From Acinetobacter sichuanensis (GTDB lineage: Bacteria; Pseudomonadota; Gammaproteobacteria; Pseudomonadales; Moraxellaceae), in contig NZ_PYIX02000004.1 of the NCBI RefSeq assembly GCF_003024515.2, forward strand, positions 1 to 64,000: DNA of 64,000 nucleotides, given 5' to 3'. Within the stretch, counting starts at the first letter, position 1, and each line of letters begins with the position of its first letter. Shown here in pieces: positions 25,519 through 37,058 of this stretch. Position numbers and translations under genes: made by a program. Below the pieces are notes generated by a model, which was given only the letters and a program-made list of their open reading frames with translations, did no database searches and was not told where the DNA came from.

Positions 25519-27501
25519 TTATTCTCTAGACAGGGCATCAACAGGGTCAAGCTGTGCTGCATTACGTGCAGGAATAAATCCGAACACGACACCAATTAAG
25601 GTTGAACATACAAAAGCTGCAATGATGGAGGTTGTTGAATACGCCATTTCAAAGGAACCTTTAGCAACATGACTGATAATCTGCCCAATACCAAGCGATA
25701 ACAGCACCCCTAAAATTCCACCTAAAATACACACCAAAATCGCTTCAATTAAAAACTGTTGTAAAATATCACTTTGACGTGCGCCAACAGCCATACGTAC
25801 CCCAATTTCTTGTGTTCGCTCAGTGACGGAAACTAGCATAATATTCATTACCCCAATTCCACCAACAACCAATGAAATCACAGCAATCGCAGAAACCAAC
25901 AAGGTCATGGTTGCAGTAGTTTGCTCAATGGTTTCACGAATACTGTCAGAGTTTTGTGTAAAGACATCCTGTGCGCCATGACGCTGTTCTAGCAAGCTGA
26001 GAATGGCATTTTCTGCCACAGCCGTAGGATATTCATCTTTAATACGGACAATAATACTTCGCACGTTAGATTGTCCTAACATTCGACTCATCACTGTTGA
26101 ATAGGGCAAATATACATTTAAACTGTCAGAATTGCCCATCATGCCTTGTTGAGCATCAACAATCCCTATAATTCGACTAGGTACAGTACCTAGTAAAATG
26201 ACTTGACCTACAGGGTCTGTACCATCAGCAAAAAAAGTATTTTTTGTATTGGTATCAATGACAACATCTTGAGCGCGTTGAGTCACACTATGTTTATCAA
26301 ATGCTTGTCCTGCGGTAAATGACATTCCTCTAACATCAAAGAAGTCTTCGCTAACACCATTGACTGTAATGGCTGCTTCAGTATCTTTATAGCGTCCTGT
26401 TAAACTAGAATTCACAGATGGACTTACACCTTCGACATAAGGCTGCTCTGCTAAAGCATCAGCATCTGCGGGAATTAAAGTTTTGACTTGTGCAGTTTTA
26501 GAATTATCACCAAAGCCGCGCCCTTGGAAAATGGTAATGGTATTGGTGCCTAAACTGCTAATATTCTCCAAAATTTGCTTTTGAGAACCATTGCCTAAGG
26601 CAACCACCGAAACCACCGAAGCAATCCCGATAATAATCCCGAGCATCGTCAAAAAAGTTCGCATACGATGGGCATTCATTGCTAATAAAGCCATGCGAAA
26701 TGCTTCACTAAAACGATCTAATGCAGCTCGCCAAACAGAAGATTTTTTTTGCTTTTCAATGCCATCAAGTGTAGCTTCAGGATCTCGAATAACTTCTGTT
26801 TCAGGTGTATTTGGTGTATCTGCAATGATATTACCATCACTGATTTCAATAATACGAGTCGCATTTTTTGCCACATTCATATCATGGGTGACAAGAATAA
26901 TGGTATGACCTTTGGCATTAAGTTCACGCAAAATTCGCATCACTTCAATACCGCTATTTTTATCCAATGCACCTGTTGGTTCATCAGCAAGAATAACATC
27001 ACCACCATTCATTAAGGCACGAGCAATAGACACACGTTGTTGCTGACCACCTGACAATTGGTTTGGGCGGTTTTGAGTTTTTTCAGCTAAACCCAGTTCT
27101 GTGAGTAGTTCTTTAGCGCGTTCTTGGCGTGCTGTTGGATTAACACCTGCATAAATTGCAGGGACTTCGACGTTACCTGCGGCATTAATATCACCTAATA
27201 AATGATAACGCTGGAAAATAAATCCAAAATATTCACGGCGTAACTGGGCTAATTCATCAGGTTCTAATTGTCTGGTTTCACGTCCTTTGACCTTGTAACT
27301 ACCAGAAGTTGGTTTGTCCAAACAACCTAAGATGTTCATTAGGGTTGATTTACCCGACCCAGATTGACCGACAATGGCGACCAATTCACCTGCATAAATC
27401 TTTAAGTCGATGCCTTTTAAAATCTGAACTGTAGAATCACCCGCAGGAAATTCACGGATCAGATTATTCACCTCCAGAAGAGGTTGCTGATTTTGATCCA
27501 T
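25519..27501 (-). CDS. macB: MacB macrolide/peptide ABC transporter
   Basis: 660 residues. N-terminal ATPase with Walker A GQSGSGKST (residues 45-53), signature LSGGQQQR (150-157), Walker B ILADEPTGALD, and a C-terminal half with a first membrane helix (MRTFLTMLGIIIGIASVV), a large periplasmic MacB domain and three final membrane helices. MacB is a mechanotransmission ABC protein: it drives extrusion of periplasmic substrates (macrolides, lipopeptides, siderophores or enterotoxin in various species) through MacA and the outer channel. macA ends two bases upstream. Confidence 0.96.
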   Translation of the reverse strand: MDQNQQPLLEVNNLIREFPAGDSTVQILKGIDLKIYAGELVAIVGQSGSGKSTLMNILGCLDKPTSGSYKVKGRETRQLEPDELAQLRREYFGFIFQRYHLLGDINAAGNVEVPAIYAGVNPTARQERAKELLTELGLAEKTQNRPNQLSGGQQQRVSIARALMNGGDVILADEPTGALDKNSGIEVMRILRELNAKGHTIILVTHDMNVAKNATRIIEISDGNIIADTPNTPETEVIRDPEATLDGIEKQKKSSVWRAALDRFSEAFRMALLAMNAHRMRTFLTMLGIIIGIASVVSVVALGNGSQKQILENISSLGTNTITIFQGRGFGDNSKTAQVKTLIPADADALAEQPYVEGVSPSVNSSLTGRYKDTEAAITVNGVSEDFFDVRGMSFTAGQAFDKHSVTQRAQDVVIDTNTKNTFFADGTDPVGQVILLGTVPSRIIGIVDAQQGMMGNSDSLNVYLPYSTVMSRMLGQSNVRSIIVRIKDEYPTAVAENAILSLLEQRHGAQDVFTQNSDSIRETIEQTTATMTLLVSAIAVISLVVGGIGVMNIMLVSVTERTQEIGVRMAVGARQSDILQQFLIEAILVCILGGILGVLLSLGIGQIISHVAKGSFEMAYSTTSIIAAFVCSTLIGVVFGFIPARNAAQLDPVDALSRE

Positions 27502-27503
27502 GT

Positions 27504-28823
27504 TTAAAATCTCATTCCGCCACGATTACTACGTTTTGCTGAGTCATTGCTTGTGTCTGAACCATCAGCGATCACCACTTGATCTCCTTGTTTTAGACCA
27601 CGAATGACTTCAGCAGTTACACGGTTATTTAAACCAATAAGGACTTGTTGACGTTTGGCTGTACCATCTGCTTGTACAACACGAACAGTGGCAATAGATG
27701 CTTTGCCTTGATCAACTAAAGCTTTTTCATCCGCAGTAAGTTCTAGACGCTGTGGACGATCTGCATCGGCTTGATTTTTTGTATTTGTTTTATCTGCATC
27801 AGATTTTTTATCAGTATTACGTTTGGCACGTTGTGGGCGGCTTTGTAATGCAGAAGCAGGGACAGTCAGTACATCTTTTGCTTCAGCCAAAATAATATAT
27901 ACCTGCGCTGTCATATCAATACGCAATTTTCCATCATCATTAGGAACATCAAATAAAGCATTATAGTAAATCGCTGTACTCGAAGAAGAAGATGAGTTAT
28001 TTGAATTTTCTGTATTAATTGACTCTGGTGCAGGTTCAACTTGACGTAAAGTTGCGTAACGTTTTTTCTCACTATCTCCTAAGGTTGTAAAATAAACTTT
28101 TTGACCTTCTTCAACTTTCATCACATCTGCTTCAGAAATTTGCGATTTAATTGTCATCGTGTCAAGTTGTGCTAATTTTACAATTGTAGGCGCGCTTTGG
28201 TTTGCATTTACCGTTTGACCTTCTTCAGTCACAATAGCCACAACAGTACCTGTTATTGGCGCAACAATTTGGGTATAGCCTAAATCTTCTTTGGCAGTTG
28301 CAAGAGTGAGTTTAGATTGCTCAATCTGTGCATTCATAGCAGTAATTTCAGCTTGTGCTGTTTTAAATGCCGCTAATGCACTTTCGTATTCAGCTTTAGA
28401 GGTTGCATCTTGGGCAAACATACTTTTTTGACGATTATATTCAGCTTCAACTTTCGCTAAATTGGCTTGTTTCGTGGCTAATTGGGCTTGTTGATTTTTA
28501 ATACTCGCTTCAGCCGTTTTCAAATCATTGGTTTGGCGTACTGAGTCAATTTGTGCAATCAGTTGACCTTGTTTCACTTGGTCACCTAACTTGACATACA
28601 TTTTTTTGACCTGACCTGATACCTGCGCACCAACACTGACCATTTTAGTGGCTTCTAAATCACCCGTTGCTAAGACCGAGTCTTCAATATCACCGCGGAC
28701 AACTTCTGTGCTAATAAATTGTGGTTGTTCATTTTTAGGTTTTAACATAAACCAAGAAATTGCTGCAATAATGGCAATACCAACCACAATTAAAATGACT
28801 TTGGATGATTTTATTTTAGGCAT
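27504..28823 (-). CDS. macA: MacA periplasmic adaptor
   Basis: 439 residues from ATG 28823 (MPKIKSSKVILIVVG). An N-terminal membrane anchor is followed by barrel-sandwich, alpha-hairpin (repetitive A/Q/K coiled coil, about residues 95-175) and beta-barrel domains. Conserved GDQVKQGQLIAQID and GTVVAIVTEEGQTV are visible. Between the membrane-proximal strands there is a Lys/Asp/Asn-rich insertion (RNTDKKSDADKTNTKNQ) not common in MacA. First gene of the macA-macB-outer membrane factor operon. A minus-strand -10 TATAAT is at 28856-28861. Confidence 0.95.
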   Translation of the reverse strand: MPKIKSSKVILIVVGIAIIAAISWFMLKPKNEQPQFISTEVVRGDIEDSVLATGDLEATKMVSVGAQVSGQVKKMYVKLGDQVKQGQLIAQIDSVRQTNDLKTAEASIKNQQAQLATKQANLAKVEAEYNRQKSMFAQDATSKAEYESALAAFKTAQAEITAMNAQIEQSKLTLATAKEDLGYTQIVAPITGTVVAIVTEEGQTVNANQSAPTIVKLAQLDTMTIKSQISEADVMKVEEGQKVYFTTLGDSEKKRYATLRQVEPAPESINTENSNNSSSSSSTAIYYNALFDVPNDDGKLRIDMTAQVYIILAEAKDVLTVPASALQSRPQRAKRNTDKKSDADKTNTKNQADADRPQRLELTADEKALVDQGKASIATVRVVQADGTAKRQQVLIGLNNRVTAEVIRGLKQGDQVVIADGSDTSNDSAKRSNRGGMRF

Positions 28824-28921
28824 ATTGGTCTTGAGCAAATGAGATAATTGCTTAAATTATAAGGGGTAAATAAGGATAAAAAGTGAATTTTTTTAACAAA
28901 TATAAATGATAATTATTTTCT

Positions 28922-29914
28922 TTAAGCTGGTTCAAACAAACTGTACCCACATAATAGGGCAACTGCTTGCTGAATTAAATGTTCAGGTTTTTCTTGACTT
29001 AAGCCTTTTATCGCTGCATCAATACGCAATAAAACCGTAGGCCAAACTAAAAAAGACTGTGGCTTTAAGCGTCTGAGCGCTTGTTGGTAATTTGCAACTT
29101 TATTCTTCCAAATACCAAGCTGTAAAGCATTTTGCGGTTGTTCATAGAGTTGCATCAGCAAACGCATTTCTTTACTTAATGTCCATAAAATTAAACTTGC
29201 AGGCTCACCAGACTCGATTAAGTAATTTAAAATTTTAGCAGACTGCGCATAATGACCAGCGAGAACAGCATCACTTAAATCAAAACTACTATAACGAGAC
29301 TGGTCTTGTAAGCATTCATAGAGATGTTCAATTTGAATATGATTTTGTTCTGGAAACGTATCTGCAACACGCATCAAGCTGTTTTTAGCTGCGAGTAAAT
29401 TATGTTCATGATGCTGTTCAAGCCAAAGCCAAGCGTCTTGATCGAGTTGAATACCAAGCTGATCGGCTTCTATTGATAAAATACGTTGACGATCTTTGGG
29501 ATAATGAGCAGCGAGTTGTACCACAACGCCATTAGCTTCAACGGTTTGGAAAAAACTAGATTTTAAGCTGCTCGCATCTTGTTTTGGCATCACAATCAAA
29601 AGAAGATTGTGCTCATTGTGTTGAATATATTGCTTAAGCAGTTTTAGACCATTTGCATCAGGTTTGATATTGCCATGGACTTCCACAGCTAAGTGCTGAG
29701 AAAATAAAGATAAACTGTCTAAGGCATTAAAAACTTGCTTCCAGTCACTGGTATTATTTAAGTCGTAACGTTGCCGCTCAACTTCTTGAGCATTCCATTC
29801 CTTACGAAAAGCATCTAATAAATTTTGCTCAAGCAGTGGCTCTTGACCATGCATAATCCAAGCACCACGTGCTTCCTGTGTACGTTTAAGGGCTTGGAGA
29901 TAGTCGAGTTTCAT
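28922..29914 (-). CDS. holA: DNA polymerase III delta subunit
   Basis: 330 residues. HolA pattern: LDYLQALKRTQEARGAWIMHGQEPLL, a clamp-opening N-terminal domain, and C-terminal helices (ILWTLSKEMRLLMQLY). The delta subunit opens the beta clamp in the clamp loader. It follows lptE by 12 bases in the conserved leuS-lptE-holA order. Confidence 0.94.
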   Translation of the reverse strand: MKLDYLQALKRTQEARGAWIMHGQEPLLEQNLLDAFRKEWNAQEVERQRYDLNNTSDWKQVFNALDSLSLFSQHLAVEVHGNIKPDANGLKLLKQYIQHNEHNLLLIVMPKQDASSLKSSFFQTVEANGVVVQLAAHYPKDRQRILSIEADQLGIQLDQDAWLWLEQHHEHNLLAAKNSLMRVADTFPEQNHIQIEHLYECLQDQSRYSSFDLSDAVLAGHYAQSAKILNYLIESGEPASLILWTLSKEMRLLMQLYEQPQNALQLGIWKNKVANYQQALRRLKPQSFLVWPTVLLRIDAAIKGLSQEKPEHLIQQAVALLCGYSLFEPA

Positions 29915-29926
29915 AATCTAATCAAT

Positions 29927-30469
29927 TTACTGTGCTGTTTTTGGTGTTGCAGTACTTGGTAAGTATTTGGCTTTAGGTAAGCGATTTGCTGAAATTTGAC
30001 GGCTAATTTGCTGTGCAATATCGTCAATAATGACTTGTTTTAAATATTTCTCTTGTTGATCATCTGTATTCACAGTTGCAACATCATACTGATAACTACG
30101 CGCTGCTGTTAAAGTACGTGCTTCAGTAACAGGATTACCTTGCTGATCTTCGATTTGAAATGTCACACTTAAACGTAATAATGTTTCAATCAATTGACCA
30201 TTTAGCTCATGGCGAATTGGTTTGTAGTCTAAAATACGTAAGACATAAGCATCACTTGCTTGACCTAATTGAACACCTGACGCAGTTAAATAAACACTCA
30301 GCTTACTTTCTAAGTCTTCTGTATTTTTAGGAAGCTGTAAATTTAATTTGGTATAAACTAAAGGAGTTGCTTGCGGATTTGTTCCTTTTAAGTGAAAACC
30401 ACAGCCGACTAAGCCTGCACTCAGCCCTAAAGTTAAGACAATCGCTGCAACACGTTGAACCAAATGCAT
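29927..30469 (-). CDS. lptE: LPS-assembly lipoprotein LptE
   Basis: 180 residues starting MHLVQRVAAIVLTLG. AGAGGA lies six bases upstream. Lipobox LVGC (C23) is followed by GFHLKGTNPQATPL, the LptE (RlpB) opening. LptE plugs the LptD barrel and helps place lipopolysaccharide or lipooligosaccharide in the outer leaflet. In Acinetobacter this surface lipid is usually lipooligosaccharide. It is encoded between leuS and holA. Confidence 0.93.
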   Translation of the reverse strand: MHLVQRVAAIVLTLGLSAGLVGCGFHLKGTNPQATPLVYTKLNLQLPKNTEDLESKLSVYLTASGVQLGQASDAYVLRILDYKPIRHELNGQLIETLLRLSVTFQIEDQQGNPVTEARTLTAARSYQYDVATVNTDDQQEKYLKQVIIDDIAQQISRQISANRLPKAKYLPSTATPKTAQ

Positions 30470-30532
30470 GTGGAGTCCTCTAAAACTTCCTGAATGGAAA
30501 ATAATTTTAAATCTTGAGTTAGATTGTAAAGT

Positions 30533-30561
30533 CAAAGCCCGTTGATTGACAACGGGCTTTG
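30533..30561. terminator. Perfect 12-bp stem-loop in the leuS-lptE gap
   Basis: CAAAGCCCGTTG and CAACGGGCTTTG with loop ATTGA. The T-rich flank (TTTGGGTTTTGTTTTTATC) lies on the plus-strand side; on the minus strand, the direction of leuS, only a weak T-stretch follows. It may attenuate leuS read-through into lptE. Confidence 0.5.
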
Positions 30562-30588
30562 TTTGGGTTTTGTTTTTATCCTTAAATT

Positions 30589-30690
30589 CCCTCTCCTTTT
30601 AGGAGAGGGTTAGGGAGAGGTAATTTATTTAAGAACCCTCATCCCCTTGCGGAATATATTCCTCATCCCAGAGGGAGAAGGGGGTGTAAG
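30589..30690. repeat. Dispersed palindromic repeat, long copy
   Basis: First hairpin CCCTCTCC-TTTTA-GGAGAGGG (30589-30609) is followed by TTAGGGAGAGG and then CCCTCATCCCC...GAGGGAGAAGGGGG with an inner GGAATATATTCC palindrome. It sits directly after leuS. A related degenerate element lies at 13081-13189 and a single hairpin at 39857-39879. Confidence 0.75.
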
Positions 30691-30694
30691 GCTT

Positions 30695-33337
<2,643 letters not shown>

Positions 33338-33593
33338 TTAAAAAACTGTGTTGCACAGCATAGCTTAAAAATCGTGTAAATGTCAGTTATTCAGCGCGGA
33401 TTTTGTGTAAATAGTCATTATTTTAGAAAGTAAACCAGATAAAGCATTCGATTTAAATTTATAAATAAAATAATTAAAATGAAGTAATCTAGGGATTAAT
33501 TTTGTATTAAAATTAAACAAGAAGGCTGAGGTTAAATAATACTCATAAAATAATAACTTTAATAAAAAGTATAAATGTAAACTTTGAGATTAT

Positions 33594-34151
33594 TTATAAA
33601 TCATTTTTTAATTCCTGTGTGAGTAGGTTAATTTTTTCTTGGTATGCATTATAAGCGATTTCACCATACTTCTTTTTAACCTTTTCAAGTAAGTTATCTT
33701 TTAAAATTGCTAGCTCATTTATATCGCTGGCACGTTCAAGTTTAAGAATTTGGGTAAAAGATAATATGCCAAAAAACTCTGGTATTTGAATGGATAAAAA
33801 TGCATATAAACGATGAAACGGACTACTATTTTCTAAAGGTGGTAAAGCTATATTTAATTTTTGTTGTATAGGATCAGCTGTTATATCTTGTTGGGGTATG
33901 TTTTGTGATACAAGAGTTGGTGACTCTCCCCAATCTGAAATTTCTAATAATTTATTTTGTAAAAGAGAATTTACTGTATCAAAGGGAACACCTAGCATGG
34001 TGATGATTTCTTGTATAGTAAGCTGACCATTGGCAATAATTAAAAAATTACGTTCAGCACGTGTGAGTTGAATCGCATGACTTGAAATAATCATACGTCC
34101 TTGGTTTGATTTTTTAACGATTGTATTCCTGTTTAATTGTTGTTGAGACAT
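33594..34151 (-). CDS. Uncharacterised protein with winged-helix-like N-terminus
   Basis: 185 residues from the ATG of MSQQQLNRNTI, with AAGGATAG upstream. Residues about 20-75 (SSHAIQLTRAERNFLIIANGQ, then TIQEIITMLGVPFDTVNSLLQ) look like the LT..ER.LLILANGQ.SI.ELA..LG pattern of small winged-helix-like segments seen at the N-terminus of unnamed proteobacterial proteins. The C-terminal part is charged and helical. No transmembrane segment or signal peptide. It is alone and divergent from the transporter across 638 AT-rich bases. Function unknown. Confidence 0.6.
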   Translation of the reverse strand: MSQQQLNRNTIVKKSNQGRMIISSHAIQLTRAERNFLIIANGQLTIQEIITMLGVPFDTVNSLLQNKLLEISDWGESPTLVSQNIPQQDITADPIQQKLNIALPPLENSSPFHRLYAFLSIQIPEFFGILSFTQILKLERASDINELAILKDNLLEKVKKKYGEIAYNAYQEKINLLTQELKNDL

Positions 34152-34446
34152 CGTGTTTCTATCCTTGAGACGTATTTTTTCTAGCATTTATATTCAAGCA
34201 TTTGCTTGTAAAAAATAATATTAAGTAAGTTTGAGAACTTGTATTTTATTTTTTAAAGTGAATAAAATAATTCTAAGTTTTGATCATTTAAAATTATTAT
34301 TAAGATATTTTAAATAGTAAAGTTTTTTATAGCAAATAATTTTTTTAAAAATTATAAAATATTTATTAAGTTTTTGAATTTTAATTAATTATTTGATTGT
34401 TTCGAGTGTTTCTCATAATTTTTAAAGTACATTTTTATTTTGCTTT

Positions 34447-34462
34447 TGTGATGTATATCACA
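34447..34462. promoter_or_regulatory. Perfect CRP/Vfr-type binding site
   Basis: TGTGATGTATATCACA matches the consensus TGTGA-N6-TCACA at all ten specified bases. It is 328 bases upstream of the MHS transporter start and 296 bases upstream of the divergent gene. Confidence 0.65.
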
Positions 34463-34523
34463 TTATTATTTTATGTTTAAAGTATTTGAATTATTGAAAT
34501 TTTATTTGAAAAATATATTATTT

Positions 34524-34553
34524 TTGACACGGTAAATCTATATACCCTTAAAT
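34524..34553 (+). promoter_or_regulatory. Possible promoter for the MHS transporter gene
   Basis: A consensus TTGACA is followed after 18 bases by TTAAAT. The CRP palindrome lies about 100 bases upstream of the expected start point. This would leave a long (about 230-base) leader. Confidence 0.4.
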
Positions 34554-34789
34554 TTGTAGTTTTTATTCTTAAATTTATCTAACAAGTAAAAAGTGTTTAT
34601 GTTATCTTTGCGGTAGATTTCATCTGTAAGACACTATTTAAAATAATTGCAATATCTAATAAGTAAAAATTTTTAAGTGTGATGAATTCAGGGGATTAAT
34701 AAAATGTTTTCATAAGATTTAATAAAAATAGTTATTAAAACATTTTTATTATGCAGTTTTATTTTAATAAAAATGAAAGGAATAAATAA

Positions 34790-36631
34790 ATGCATACAAG
34801 CACTAGGGGAGTGCCAGATCAGAAAATGACAAAGGAAGAGAAAAAAATCATTTTCGCTTCAAGTTTAGGAACAATATTTGAATGGTATGACTTTTATTTA
34901 TATGGTGCATTAGCACTTATTTTGGCTCAGCAGTTTTTTACCGATCTTGATAGTACAACAGGGTTTATTTTTGCCTTACTTGCATTTTCCGCAGGTTTTA
35001 TTGTACGACCTTTTGGGGCATTAGTTTTTGGTCGATTAGGAGATAGGGTTGGGAGAAAATATACATTTTTAATCACTATTTTAATTATGGGAATATCAAC
35101 TTTTTTGGTTGGATTATTGCCTAATTATAATGCAATAGGAATTGCAGCACCCATAATGCTAATCATATTACGTTTAATACAAGGTTTAGCATTAGGAGGC
35201 GAGTATGGTGGGGCAGTAACATATGTTGCTGAATATGCACCTCAACATAAACGAGGAGCATATACTGCATGGATCCAGATTACAGCGACGACAGGATTAT
35301 TGTTATCGTTATTGGTTATTTTAAGTGTACGAACATTGCTTGGAGAAGAAGCTTTTAGTGCATGGGGATGGCGAATTCCTTTCTTATTTTCTTTTATTTT
35401 ACTGTTTGTAAGTGTTTGGGTGCGTTTATCAATGAGTGAACCTCCTGCATTTAAAAAGCTAAAAGAAGCAGGAAAACTGTCTAAAGCACCTATTTTTGAA
35501 TCATTAGGGCAGTGGAAAAATTTAAAACTGATTTTATTAGCATTGTTTGGTTTAACCATGGGACAAGCTGTCATTTGGTATACAGGTCAATTTTATAGCC
35601 TATTCTTTTTAACCCAAGCATTAAAAGTAGAAAGTGCGACAGCTAGTATTTTGGTGGCATGTGCTTTACTGATTGGTCTACCTTTCTTTATTTTATTTGG
35701 TTATTTATCGGATCGAGTTGGGCGTAAACCTATTATTATTTTGGGTGGGATATTAGCCGCAGTCACATATATACCGATTTATCATGCCTTGACCTATGCA
35801 GCAAATCCTCAGCTTGCAACAGTCTTAAAACAATCTCCAATCGTGTTAAGTGTTGATCCTTCTGAGTGTTCATTACAATTTGACCCAATTGGGCGTAAAA
35901 CATTGGAAAGTAGTTGTGATATTGCCAAGAAGCTGTTAGCAACAAATGCAGTAAATTACTCCATTGAGCATTTACCTCACGGTGAAAATGCAAAAATTTT
36001 AGTGGGTCATACTTTAATTCAAGGTTTTTCACCTTTGCATATCACAGAAGAAAGTATTTTTGCTGCACAAGGAATTGCACAGCAAAATCAGTTTAAAGCC
36101 ATGCAGCAACTTGAGTTGGCAGAACAAAATGGTGATCGAAAAGCGATTTTACTTGCTCAGAGAGAACAAGCTTTAACAGCGAAAACTTTGGATGATTTTA
36201 CCAAAGATGCAAAAGCAACCGCAATTAAAGTGATGGAGACTGACTTTAGAAATCAGGTCAGTGCGGCATTGATTGAAGCGCAATATCCAACGAAAGCAGA
36301 TCCTAAAGAAATGAATAAACCACTCATTGTCTTGTTACTGTCTTTATTGGTGATCTATGTTGGTATGATGTATGCGCCAATTGCAGCCGCATTGGTTGAA
36401 ATGTTTGCAACAAAAATTCGTTATACTTCAGTAAGCTTACCTTATCATATTGGAAATGGTTGGTTTGGTGGTTTATTACCGACAATTTCTTTTGCCATCG
36501 TTGCGCAAACAGGCAATATTTATAATGGTTTATGGTTCCCAATTATTGTTGCTGTTATTTGTGTGATTATTTGTGCGTTATTTATTCAAGAAACGAAGAA
36601 TATTGATATTTTTAAAGATGATTATAAATAA
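34790..36631 (+). CDS. MHS-family MFS transporter with large periplasmic insert
   Basis: 613 residues, against about 430-450 for common metabolite:H+ symporters. ATG preceded by AAAGGAA. TM1 region FEWYDFYLYG and the motifs GRLGDRVGRK (residues 81-90) and GYLSDRVGRK (304-313) are those of the MHS (proline/betaine, shikimate, citrate) group. An unusual soluble stretch of about 170 residues (338-508) lies after the ninth hydrophobic segment and by topology faces the periplasm. It has two cysteines (C360, C376). The substrate cannot be read; a carboxylate or quaternary amine is possible by family. Upstream CRP-type site suggests carbon control. Confidence 0.85.
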   Translation: MHTSTRGVPDQKMTKEEKKIIFASSLGTIFEWYDFYLYGALALILAQQFFTDLDSTTGFIFALLAFSAGFIVRPFGALVFGRLGDRVGRKYTFLITILIMGISTFLVGLLPNYNAIGIAAPIMLIILRLIQGLALGGEYGGAVTYVAEYAPQHKRGAYTAWIQITATTGLLLSLLVILSVRTLLGEEAFSAWGWRIPFLFSFILLFVSVWVRLSMSEPPAFKKLKEAGKLSKAPIFESLGQWKNLKLILLALFGLTMGQAVIWYTGQFYSLFFLTQALKVESATASILVACALLIGLPFFILFGYLSDRVGRKPIIILGGILAAVTYIPIYHALTYAANPQLATVLKQSPIVLSVDPSECSLQFDPIGRKTLESSCDIAKKLLATNAVNYSIEHLPHGENAKILVGHTLIQGFSPLHITEESIFAAQGIAQQNQFKAMQQLELAEQNGDRKAILLAQREQALTAKTLDDFTKDAKATAIKVMETDFRNQVSAALIEAQYPTKADPKEMNKPLIVLLLSLLVIYVGMMYAPIAAALVEMFATKIRYTSVSLPYHIGNGWFGGLLPTISFAIVAQTGNIYNGLWFPIIVAVICVIICALFIQETKNIDIFKDDYK

Positions 36632-36644
36632 GATTCTTATTGCT

Positions 36645-36678
36645 AAAAAACCTTTCATATTCGTATGAAAGGTTTTTT
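36645..36678. terminator. Bidirectional terminator after the MHS transporter
   Basis: AAAAAACCTTTCATA and TATGAAAGGTTTTTT around a TTCG loop. It serves the transporter and the convergent DUF4124 gene. Confidence 0.9.
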
Positions 36679-36704
36679 TATTGCTGATATTTTTTAATTT
36701 GAAT

Positions 36705-37058
36705 TTATTGAGGACGCTCTTGACCACGTTGTAAAGCTGCATTGGCTTCACCTTGCTGATCGACTTTGGGAACATCTGCTCTTTCATTATGATTTTGTAC
36801 AGGTTGAGAAGTTACTGGTGTTGCAGGTGCCACAGGTGTTACAGATGATGTTGATGGTGAAGCATTATGCCCATAAGTTGTCACTGTGGTTCTGCTCTTG
36901 GCATTTTTAGGTGGAGGTGTTTCGGTATAGTGAGTTGCGCCTTGATGATCGACCCATTTGTAGTATTGTTTTGCAAAGCTTTGCGACGTTGCACTAAGGC
37001 TTAAAACTAAAAATGTGGTGGAAATAATCTTGGTGTATAAATGTTTTGGTTTTTGCAT
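36705..37058 (-). CDS. DUF4124 domain protein
   Basis: 117 residues. A signal peptide (FLVLSLSATSQSFA) is followed by the DUF4124 domain QYYKWVDHQGATHYTETPPP, then a Thr/Pro/Val-rich tail ending in RGQERPQ. The domain is a small beta structure in periplasmic proteins of many gammaproteobacteria and has no assigned activity. Monocistronic. Confidence 0.85.
   Translation of the reverse strand: MQKPKHLYTKIISTTFLVLSLSATSQSFAKQYYKWVDHQGATHYTETPPPKNAKSRTTVTTYGHNASPSTSSVTPVAPATPVTSQPVQNHNERADVPKVDQQGEANAALQRGQERPQ

Larger units (their letters stand above)
34152..34789. other. 638-bp AT-rich intergenic region
   Basis: Separates divergent genes. It has no reading frame of note and no stable RNA fold that could be recognised. 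It contains one perfect CRP-type palindrome and one plausible -35/-10 pair reading towards the transporter. Confidence 0.6.

Noticed and set aside
28902..28920. Fur-box-like sequence upstream of macA (14 of 19 bases match the GATAATGATAATCATTATC consensus)
   Set aside because: In DNA this AT-rich, 14 of 19 is expected by chance, and mismatches fall in the outer arm. Nothing else ties macAB to iron here.
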